Shown piece by piece: positions 1-12,400 of a stretch of 64,000 nt of DNA; position 1 is the stretch's first letter, and the number at the start of each line of letters is the position of its first letter. The notes beneath the pieces were generated by a model, which searched no databases, had not been told where the DNA came from, and saw nothing but the letters and a program-made list of their open reading frames with translations. This stretch comes from Adineta steineri (Eukaryota > Rotifera > Eurotatoria > Adinetida > Adinetidae). The stretch is from assembly GCA_905250115.1 (NCBI GenBank), contig CAJNOI010000021.1, forward strand, positions 689,895-753,894. Reading direction: 5' to 3'. A program made the translations under genes and the position numbers.

Positions 1-416
1 CTGGTTAAATTAGTCGGTTTGATGACACGTACTTTTTCATATGCAACTATACAGTGTATGCCTGTTTTATTATGTTTCGACATTTTTATTTATTCCTCTT
101 GTATATCTGTCACTTGTCGTCTACAACTTCAATCGTCATTTTTTATTATTCTTCAAACCATTAAAAGTTATCGTTAGTACTGAGCTGTAGCTGTTTCATA
201 TTCATCATTAATGGAATACAATATTTCATGAGACATTGGATAATAGTTTAGTTAAATTTATTCAAACACCATTTCATATATAGTTTTAAAATCAAAATAA
301 AAGGGAACTACATAAAAAATTTTCTCTCCCATCACCTTCTTATATAGTTAAGATGAATATTAATGTAAACACTCTCATACAAAAAAGCAGCAAGAAAAGT
401 GATCTGCAATTTATAC
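1..416. other. Non-coding 3' flank of the EGF-repeat gene
   Basis: AT-rich sequence downstream of the TAA stop at 417-419 of the minus-strand EGF-repeat gene. It should hold that gene's 3' UTR. Several TTTATT runs (AATAAA on the minus strand) lie near 260 and 90, but no single polyadenylation site can be chosen. No other gene seen. Confidence 0.5.
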
Positions 417-3400
417 TTAATCACCGCAAACATGTAGTAAAGAAAACGACTTTGTTGCACCATTTATTACGGCTGTTGCACTCAGAAGAGTATCTTGACT
501 TGACGTGTATACATAGGCATGTTGTGTGCTTGGTGTTTGAATCATTCTTGTCACACGGCCAGCTATCTTAAATTGGCACTCGATGGAGACAAAAAGTGTT
601 GATATATCGGGTGTACTGAAATGCCAACCATAACGACAACCATTCGAAGATTTAGGACAAGTACCTTTTTGAAACGTCTTACTAGTTGCATTGACATGTT
701 TTGGGTTTACATTCGCTGCACAACGACCGGCAGTCAAAGTACAAGTTACATGACCATTTGAACCTGTATTTGTGTAGCCTGTCTTACAAGTACATTTAAC
801 TGCATTTGTTGCTGTATCATGGGAACACATTGAATTAGCATCACATCCGCCATTCTTCACTTCACAGCTATCTATAAATACACAATATAAGAATGTGTGG
901 TAAACGTATTTATTGATGATTTATATGAATTGTTCTACCTGTACAAACAAGTTTATTTTTAGCGCCAGTATTTGTGGTTCCAACTTTGCAACTACATATT
1001 GTTGCAAATGTTTTAGCATCATGTGAACAAACTGAATTGTAAGGGCAGCCACCATTATCCACTTCACATTCATCTAAATAAATTAGAAATAAATTAAATT
1101 TTTTATTGTACTTTATCTTGGTTCATTTTCTTCAATTCCTTACCTACGCAAACAGGATTGCAGGTACAACCTACGACTACATAACCTGTCTTGCAAGCAC
1201 ATTTGGTCGCAAATGTTTTTGAATCATGAGAACATTGAGCATTTTCATTGCATCCACCGTTATTCACTTTACAACTGTCTAAAATGATTATAACAATGCT
1301 TACGTCACATATCTTCACAAATTCTTTATTGATCTTCTTACCTGTGCAAGTGACCTGAGAGGAGGTCCCAGTATTAGTGTAACCAGTCTTACAAGTACAC
1401 TTGACTGCACCTGTTGATGAACTACGCGAACAGATTGCATTAGCACCACATCCGCCATTATTTACTGTACAAACATCTGCAAATAGAAGATATCGAAAAA
1501 GATTTTTAATACTTTTAGACCATTTTTATTAGCCGATCTTTTTTACCTTTGCATACGACACTTGAATTAGTACCAGTATTGACGTATCCAGTATTGCAAG
1601 TGCATTTGACTGCATATGTTGTCATGTCATGTGTACAAACTGTATTTGAGCCACATCCACCATTTTTCACTTTACAGCTATCTAAAAAGGACAATAGTCA
1701 CAAAAAATATATCATGTCTTACAACTTAGAAATTTCTCTGTTGAATGCTTTACCTGTACAAATGACATTAGAGGAGCAACCAGTATTTGTATATCCAGTT
1801 TTGCACGTACATTCAGGTAAATTTGTTTTTTTATTATGCGAACAGATTGCATTAATATCGCATCCACCATTTTTCACTTTGCAACTGTCTATATAAATTA
1901 AACGAGAAAAAACTTTTCAAGAATTTTCATTTAGTTTCTTACCTGTGCAGGTAACATTAGAACCGGCACCTGTATTTGTATATCCAGTGTTGCAAGTACA
2001 TTTAACTGCATTCGTTTTTGAATCATGTGAGCATTTAGCATTAGCATCACAACCTCCATTTTTTACTTTACAGCTATCTAAAAATATAGTATATAGAAAA
2101 AATTTCATTAAATATTGTTTCCCAAGGAGCTTCATTCAATATCTCACCTGTACAAGTGGCATTGCGAATAGAACCAGTGTTTGTAAAACCAGGCTTGCAA
2201 GTACATATGGTATTATCTGTATTTTCCTTATCATTTGCACAAACCGCATTTGCATCACAACCACCATTATTGACCTTGCAATGAGCTACAGAAATACAAC
2301 ACACAAGTAATTTACAACTATTCTACATCGTTAATCTTAGCTAGACAGTGATACCTGTGCACACAACATTGGTGGCAGAACCAGTATTGACAAAACCTGG
2401 TTTACAAGTACATACAGCTACATTTGTTGCTGTATCTCGTGAACATTTTGCATTAACATCACATCCACCATTGTTCACTTGACAGATATCTGCAATAAAT
2501 AACATATGCCAATAACGCGAATGGATAATTTTAGTAGTATTTATAGCTACGCTATTTTACCTGTGCAAACGACTGTAGAACCAGAGCCTGTATTTTTGTA
2601 ACCAGCTTTACAAGTACATTGAACTGCATTAGTTTTTCCATTATGTGAACAAACTGCATTTGTATCACAACCACCATTATTTACTTGACAAGTATCTGTA
2701 ATTATGTAATATATAGGAAATAATTCCATTGTATCGAATAATGACTATAGTTAAACTATCCTACCTGTGCAAATTACACTGGAGTCAGCGGCTGTATTTG
2801 TATAGCCAGTCTTACAAGTACATGTGACTGCATATGTTTCCGAATCATGTGAACATATTGCATTTATTTCACATCCACCATTCTTCACGTGACAGCTGTC
2901 TGTAACCAAAGAATATTGATAACGATTTTAAATAGTCTAAATCATCGTTCGCAGCTTAATATCTTACCTGTACAAACGACATTAGAGGAGCAACCAGTAT
3001 TTGTGTATCCTTGTTTGCATTCACATTTAACTGCATGTGTTGTTGCATCATGGGAACACATTGCATTATCATCACATCCACCATTTTTCACTTCACAAGT
3101 ATCTTTAAAATTTTGTTATCAGAAAAATGTCATATTATATATCCGATTGATTTTTATTGCAATTGCTTACCTGTACAAACGACATTAGAGGCAGTGCCTG
3201 TATTTGTATATCCTTGTTTGCATTCACATTTAATTGCATTAGTTTTAGATTCATGTGAACAAATTGCATGATCATCACAGCCACCATTATCTATTGTACA
3301 AGTATCTAAAATATTTTTATAGAAAAGAATTCGTTTGATGATAGAAGGTAATGATCTTGATAAAATTCTCACCTTCACAGACAACGTGCGAATCAGTGCC

Positions 3401-6400
3401 TGTATTCGTATAACCAGTCATACAAGTACATACAATTGCATTGTTTGTATCATGTGAGCACATTGCATTTTTATCACATCCACCATTATTCATGTGACAG
3501 GTATCTACAAAGAATTAGTTCGATGAATCATATATTTCAGAAAGCTTTCGTTTCAATAGCTGTTGAAAACTAATTGTATCGATCGGATGAGCAACCATCA
3601 TACAGAAATTATTTATCTGGTGAATGATATCACATTTTAGGAAACTGTGTCATTGCTAATCAATGAGTACTTAACTATTGAAAAGTCGTCTTATCTAAAT
3701 CTATCATCCTTTTAGGATATTGCAAGCTTTCAAATTGTGCTATTTAAACACTCATTTCAAAGAACTTCTAAAACGTGCAGATAAATTGATACTTCGATAG
3801 TCTTCGTATTCATCTATTAATTACGTTTGTTAGAGAAGTTTTGTATTAATTATGCTTCGTTGTAATTATTCATTTTTCATTCGATTTCCAATATAAAAGA
3901 TATCCTACTCGACGCTTCTTCAGCGTAGTAGTGCATAACAGAAACAATATTGACAAAATAACTTATGTAATTGAACATCAATTTATAAGTTAGATTCTGA
4001 TATTTATATCATTCTACTCGTTGTACTTATTGATACTTCTCAGTATTACATCCTAGTGAGTCTTCATTCGTAACTATTGACTCTTTCATCGATAACAATA
4101 CTACATCCATTCTCTTTTCATAGTTCCTTTCTTACACTAATCGCCATGAAGACTCTACCAAGAACAGAGGCAGACTTCATACCAACATACACTTCTGAGA
4201 TATTTCAATCGCTTTCTCACCTGTGCACATCACATATGATTCAGAGCCAGTATTTGTAAATCCTTCCTTGCAAATACATTGGACTGCATATGTGTCCGTA
4301 GAATGTGAGCAAATTGCATGTACATCACAACCGCCATTGTTGACATCACAACTATCTAGTATAGATAGAAAAAACAATGCACTTCATATATCAAGCATGT
4401 ATTTCACTTCATCTGAATCATTTACCTGTGCAAGTTACGTTATACGAGGATCCAGTATTCATATAACCTGTCTTGCAAGTACATTTGACTAAATTTGTTG
4501 TTTTATCGTGATTACAGTTAGCATGGCTGCCACATTCACCATTATTTACGTTGCAACTATCTAGAAATAGATAAGAGAAAATCTCGACATATTTTATATC
4601 ATTTGATTCCATTAAGTTTCTTACCAGTGCAAGTAGCATTCGAGTCTGAACCAACGTTCATGTATCCTGCCTTGCAAGTACATACGACGTCATTTGTCGA
4701 CACATCATGTGAACAGATTGCATTGATATCGCATCCACCATTTCCCACAGTACAACTATCTGAAAATATCGAGTATTGAAAACATATACACTTAGTCTTC
4801 ATTGTTTTTTTTCTTCGAATCAATCAATCTACCTTTACAGACAACCTTTGACTCAGAACCGGTGTTTACATATCCAGCCATACAAGTACACATAGTTGAA
4901 TACGTTGTTGCATCATGATAACAGGTCGCATGAACATCGCACCCACCATTATCTACTTCACAACTATCTAGAAAGATTACACATCGAATATAATTGCTAT
5001 AGAATATATCACCGCGATTCTAATGTATTTATTTTACCTTTACAGTTCATATTCATAGCAGAACCCGTGTTTGTATATCCCGTCTTGCAATAGCAATTTA
5101 CTGCATGAGTCGATCCATCATGAGAACACACTGCATTCTCACCACAATTACCATTATTCACTTGGCAAGTATCTACACAAATAAAACAATCAAATGAAAA
5201 GATTTTCCATCTAGTAAATCATTTTGATTCGTTAATGCTATTCACCTGTGCAAGTCACATTCGATTCTGTACCAGTATTTGTATATCCCATCTTGCAAGT
5301 GCATTTAACTGCATTGTCTGGCGAACGATGATCACAGATTGCATTCATATCGCATCCACCATTGTTTTCTTGGCAGCTATCTACAATAGAAAATATCATC
5401 CCCAAAGGGTTTGAATACTCTTAATCATTATACGAGTTGAGCTATCATACCTATACACACGACACGGGGACCAGCCGCTGTGTCTGTATAACCAGTCTTG
5501 CAAACACATGTAACTTCATACGTTGATGAATCATGTACACAATTAGCATTATTATCACATCCACCATTGTTCACTTGACAAGTATCTGAAAATATGATAT
5601 AGTTAAAACACGAACTAGTCTTATTAATCTTCGTATGCAGTTGAATGTGCTTACCTGTGCAAGTAGCGTTGATATCAGCACCAGAGCTTGTATATCCTGG
5701 TCTGCAGGTACATTTCACGGCATATGTTTTTGAATCGTGTGAACAATCAGCATGTACATCGCATCCACCATTTTGGACGTGACATATGTCTGTAAAGATA
5801 TAATGAACAAAACAGTTTCAAATTAGTGGTTATTGTATCAAACTACAAGTGAGTCTGATATGTTGTCGAGAACGGGAAATGTCACTCAACAAGTGAAAGA
5901 AAGTTAGGCTAAATTATAAATAATTAAGATTCATTCTAATCTTACGAAATAAACGTTCTGTAAACTGTTCCAACTAAATTAGTTTCAAAAATAACACACT
6001 ACTCGATCACATCAATATAGAACTCATTAAAGCCTTCACAATAACAGATACAATATCTTTTCAACTATTCTTATTCTGTATTTAACGGAGCTAAACGAGA
6101 TGACTCTCGATGTTGGGTATAATAAATGAAACTGATCATTGTTTTTCGAAAATATCTCTCAACAAGTTGAATCAGATAAAATATATATTTAAGGTCATGA
6201 AATCATATTTTTTGTTTCTTTTTCGAGAAATATACTCACCGGTACAAATGACACCAGACATTGTACCAGTATTTGTGTATCCAGTCTTGCAAATACATGT
6301 AACTGCATTTGTTGTTGCATCATGTAAACAAATTGCATTGTCACCACATTCACCATTATGAATTTTACAAGTATCTGCAAGAAATATCAGACATTCAAAA

Positions 6401-9400
6401 TTGTTTTGAATACTCTCCAATATCATTCAAGCTAAGTTTTTATACCTGTACAGATAACACAGGAGGGTGAACCAGTATTTGTATATCCAGTCTTGCAAGC
6501 ACATGTAACTGCATTGGTTGTTTCATCATGTGAACACATTGCATTATTATCACATCCACCATTATTCATCTGGCAGGCATCTGCAAGAATGTGTTAGACA
6601 TTAATTGTTGTATAACATATCTTATTAATTTCAATGATGCTCTTACCAGTACAAGTGACATTGCTAGCTGAACCACTGTTGATATAACCAGTTTTACATT
6701 TACATGATACTGCATGAGTCATTATATCATGTGAACAATCGGCATGTCTATCACAATCGCCATTATTGATAGTACAGGTGTCTGAAAATATATAGCATAT
6801 GTAAATAGTTGTACAATATGTTTTACTAATTTAGATCATGTTCTTACCGGTACAAACGACTTTGGAACTAGTACCAGTATTTGTATATCCCGTCTTGCAT
6901 GTACATATGGCTTCATATGTGTTTTCATTATGTGAACAGATTGCATTATCATCGCAACCGCCATTATACACATGACAGACATCTACAACGAACGAAACAT
7001 TTAGAGAGTGAAATAAATGATGACTCGAGTATTATCTAAGCTGAGTTGTCATACCTGTACAAACAACACTTGTATCAGAACCTGTATTTGTATATCCAGT
7101 CTTGCAAGTACATATGACTGCATTTGTTTTTTTATCATGGGTGCACATAGAATTACTATCACATCCACCGTTGTTGATTGTGCAATCATCTACAGATATA
7201 GTATATTTCAAATATAAAAAAATGAAATGGATCATTCGAAATTTCAGAGAGGCGAAATGGAATCGTACAGAAATTTAACTTAGTAGCAAATCGTACTGGA
7301 TGGTTCTTACGAAGAATCAAAATTCAATGCTGTCCACCATCTCTCGTTTAGAAACAAAATTAATGAGTAACATGGGATAAGACTTTTTCCTATACTTTAC
7401 TTTAATTCGCTCTGAACTATTTTTAGTATTAAAAACAGTTATTGAAAATTTTAGGAATATATAGACTACACAAGACTTACGCGTTTTCGTTTTCGCTACG
7501 CTATGAAGTCGAGTCTCAGGGTCTATCAAAACCGAATAAGACAAAGGCAACTCCTCTCTTGTTTTGATAAACTCTTCAGACACGTATTAGTTCAATGGCT
7601 CTCTATAGTGTCAAAAACAAGTTTTTCCATTGAAACACAGTTTAGATTGAGTCAGTAACAGTTAAAATGAGAACAAGATCAACCGATCCTACTGAATTTC
7701 ATTTAGATAATTTTCTACTGAAACAGCACTCGCAGAGACTCAGACGGTCGATCGTTATTACATGATTTCAACCATATTTATTTACCTACGCAACCGGTAG
7801 TATCATTGGAACCAGACGTTTCATATCCGGTCTTACAGTGACATTTGACTGCATTCGTTGTTTCATCATGCATACAATTGGAATTTGATCCACATCCACC
7901 ATTATCGATTTGACAGGTATCTGCAAAGATATCAGAGAAAAGAGTTCAGACATGATATATGGTATTAGTTAATATGATGTTCTCACCAGTGCAAACGACA
8001 TCAGGCATTGAACCAGTATTTGTATATCCAGTTTTGCAAGTACATATAACTGCATTTGTTGTTTTATTATGTGAACACACTGCATTGTTATCACATCCAC
8101 CATTATGTAGCTGGCACTCATCTACAAGGTTGTAAATAAAAAGAGTGCTTTAGTGATATTTGTTACTGAGTTAAACTATGTTCCTACCGGTGCAAACGCT
8201 ACTTTCGTCTGAACTATTAAATGCGTATCCTGTCTTACAAGTACACATCACTTCATATGTTGTTTGATCATGTATACAAATTGCATTAGCATCACATCCA
8301 CCATTATTACCACACAGACAAGTATCTACACGAAATAGCATACATTCAAAATTATTTTGATGCTCACTGATATTACTCAAGCTGAACTTTCATACCTGTG
8401 CAGATAACATTAGAGTCAGAACCAGTGTGTGTATATCCATGCTTGCAAGTACATGTAACTGCATTTGTTGTTGCATCATGTGAACAGTATGCATTAGTAT
8501 CACATCCACCATTATTTACGTGGCAGGTATCTGTAAGAATGTGACAGACATAGGTAATTCTATGATGTATGTTACTAATTTAGATAATGCTCTTACCAGT
8601 ACAAACGCAATTAGTCATTGAACCAGTATTTGTATATCCAGTCTTACAAGTACATATAACTGCATTTGTTGTTGTATCATGGGAGCAAATGGCATAGATA
8701 TCGCATCCACCATTGTGTACTGTACAGCTATCTGCAAGGATGTAAGAAAAAAGAATCATTTAATGACATCTGATATCGATTCATACGAAGCTCTTACCGG
8801 TACAAGTCGCATTCGAGCCTGTTGCAGTATTTGTGTATCCTTTCTTGCAAGTACATATCACTTCATTGGTTTTTGAATTATGGGAGCATATGGCATTGAT
8901 ATCACATTCACCATTGTCTACTTGGCAACTATCTGCAACGAAGACAATATTCACATAATAGAATAAAAAGTATAAATCTTCATTAATAGCAAATCTTCTG
9001 TACCTATGCATTGTGCATTGCCATCACAATTTGTGTCTGTGTAACCAGTCTTGCAAGTACATGTGACTGCATTTGTTGTTGAATCATGAGAGCATATAGC
9101 ATTGGTATCGCAACCACCATTGTTTACTTGACAAGTATCTAGATAATAGAAACATGAAGAAAGATGTCAAATAATCTGTAGTGATTAGTTGAAGTGTCCT
9201 TTCTTACCTGTACATACGAGCGTGGCGCCAGAACCAGTGTTAGTATATCCTTTTCGGCACGTACATTGGACTGAATAACTTGTCACATCATGTGTACAAT
9301 CCGCATGTTCATCACATCCACCATTGTGGTATTGACAACTGTCTAAAAGGAATCGAAAGAAATTATGGTTGGCCATGAATAAAAATTAAATTCCTGATGA

Positions 9401-12400
9401 GAGTATGCTTATCAATGCTCATGATAAACTTACAAATCTTCGAAAATTTATATAACATTGCATCTAGACTAACTGTTGGAAATATTATATTCAGCACCTT
9501 TTTTTTCTTTAAACAAGAGTCAGAACCACTTTTACAATCGAATTGTCATGATTTGCCTAAACCAGATATTGGTACTTATCCATGTATACCTTCTTCTGCC
9601 TGTCAAGAGTAAAAGAATTATTCGGTTTTTAGAGAGTCTTTATTTATTGAGTGAAGCAGTGAGGGTACTTTCACAAGATCAATTTCAGTCATCTTGATTT
9701 ACAAAAATGTCTGTCCCAACTTGCCTTGCTTATACCACCTGCAATATATGTAAAAATACCGTATAGTATATCAACAAAGTCGACGTTAGTACTAACTGGA
9801 CGAGCTTTTGTGTTCATTACGATTATAGAGGAAGACTCAATCTTTGGGTGATATTTTCATTTCACTGATTCAGGTCTAGTTGCTCAGTACTGCTAGTAAA
9901 AAGAAATATGGAATTAAATTTCACTTTTCATAATTTTTCTTGATAGTTTCAACTGTTTATTTACCCTTTTTCGCGTGAAAAAGATAAAAGGATTATTTGT
10001 CTAATGAGCTAATTAACCAAATTAAGTGAAAGATAGATAATAGATAATCTGTGTCTTTTTCAATCTTTATATTACTGTATATCTATAGAGTAATCTAGAA
10101 GTAGTATCTGACAATCTATAACGACTGAGAATATACGATGTTGGATATCTGTACATTTCAAAAATGTAATTAAGTTATCAATAAACGAGCTTCTCGCATG
10201 CACATTTTGCGATATTTACCTGTGCAGGTACAATTAGAATCGGAACCAATATTTGTGTATCCTGGTTTGCAAGTACATTGGACTGCATTGGTCCATTTAT
10301 CATGGGAACAAATGGCGTTTATATCACATCCTCCATTGTCTACTTGGCAGGTATCTGTAGAAATAAGACGAAGAAAATTTGTTGTATTTTATCTATTACA
10401 CATTTCATTGATATGTCTCACCTTTACAGATAACATTAGATTCAGAACCAGCGTTTGTATAACCCATTTTGCAAGTACATTTGACTGCATTTGTGTCTGT
10501 ACTATGAGAACATACTGAATTCACATCACATCCACCATTGTTTACTTGACAGGAATCTACAATAGAATTTAAGAATTGAAATCAAATCTTTCATTCATGA
10601 GATACTATTTAATCATATAATGCAACGAGTAAGAAATAATTGTACTAAACGATGTCCAATATCATAATAATGATTGAAAGAATAATCTCTATAGGATCAG
10701 TTTTGAGAAATCACTCAATATTGGATATTTATCTATAGCTGAATGACTTTTGAACTTTTATATAATAATAGTTCATCTACTTTTGAGTATACTTTAGGTT
10801 GTTGAAAAAATAGAATACTCAACTGTAAAACCAAATGCCTTCACGAAATCTTTCTGCCAGAAAACATAAGACAATCTTTCACTATTAGTTCGTCCTCGTA
10901 TAGAGGACTTTCTCGATAGATAGCTGAATAGTTTTACCTGTACAAGTAACATTCGAGCTTGAACCAGTATTTGTATATCCTGTCTTGCAGGCACACACAA
11001 CTCCATATGATGTTGAATCATGAGAACAATGAGCATTAGAATCGCATCCACCATTCTTGACCTGGCAGCTATCTATGAAAATTTAATTGTGGAAATTTAA
11101 TCAATCATTTGTGATATTTTATTTCTTTCAAAAGAACATTACCTGTGCAGGTACAATTAGAATCAGAGCCAGTATTTGTATATCCAGTCTTGCAAGTACA
11201 CATGACTTCATTCGTACGTGTATTGTGAGAACAAACTGCATAGGTATCACATCCACCATTGTCTACTTGGCAAGTATCTACAAAAAGTTCATAAATGAGA
11301 TTTAGACAATTTTCTCTTTAAGTTGATGATTCAAATCAGCTATTTGTTGCTATGAAAAATTTTACTGAGTGTATTGTAGTTTAATACCTTCTAAACCTAA
11401 TATCATCGTTTTCTAGTCGATAGAATTAGATAGAAAGCTAGAAAAATATGCGATACTCAATAAAAATCTTTATAAATATGACAGTACAGAAAATAGACCT
11501 TGATTCATGAGAAAAAATGTTTTAGAAATTATGTGAACTATGACATGATGTTCCAAGTGAATGATTAAAGTTAATTATCTTTATTGATGTCCAAAAGGTT
11601 AGCTAAGTACTTCACAATCTTTTTTTAGTTGATTACTCTCAATTACAATTTTTAATATAAAAACATGATATATTGTGAGTGCTTGCTCAAATAATTATTT
11701 ACTGGTCTACATCAATATTTGAATCTTTCATATACTGGTAATAACAATAGCGATTACTCTGTACACAGAAATTTGTGAGAAAGATTTTTGATTATTATCG
11801 AAGATAGGAGCTAAAGATGTCGATTGTTTTCAATAATGGGACTAAACATGTATTGAATATCAAAATAATCATATAAACGAATATTATATCATGAGTATTG
11901 ACTGCCTCATCGAAACTGGATGAAATGAAAGAATCGTACCTTTGCAAATAACATTGGAAGTAGTACCAATATTAGTGTAACCAGGTTTGCAAGTACATGT
12001 AGCAGCATTGGTTGTTTCGTCGTGTGAGCAAATGGCATTTTTATCACAACCACCATTGACAACTTGACAACAATCTATAAAAATATAATATGAAAAATTA
12101 TTAGTACACAATCTGGTGTATATGAAATCTTCCTCTTCTTTCAAAGGAAAGATAAGTTATTGCTTTTTACCTGAACAAATGACGTAATAATCTGAGCCCG
12201 TGTTTATATATCCTGTTTTGCAAGTACATTTGACTGCATAGCTCGGGCTATCATGAGTACACACTGCATTTTTACCGCATTCGCCATTATTTACTGTGCA
12301 GCTATCTACAAAGATTGGAAAGAAAAGTTTCATGTATTACGAATATAAATACAGACTGGTCAGTTGGAAGAGGAAGGTTTACCTGTGCAAGTAGCATTAG

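Noticed and set aside
353..571. Plus-strand open frame over the end of the EGF gene
   Set aside because: It lies on the complement of the last EGF-gene exon and has no domain features; the minus-strand reading has EGF and Cys-rich motifs.
1549..3188. Plus-strand open frames rich in PVFVYPVLQVH-type sequence
   Set aside because: These repeat only because they are the antisense of the repeated EGF exons; their apparent repetition is a shadow.
7317..7583. Minus-strand 88-codon open frame inside the intron 7190-7785
   Set aside because: No EGF cysteines or other domain and no splice signals tying it to the array; probably chance.
9397..9697. Plus-strand open frames in the intron 9343-10219
   Set aside because: Opposite strand to the gene, low-quality composition, no recognisable motif.
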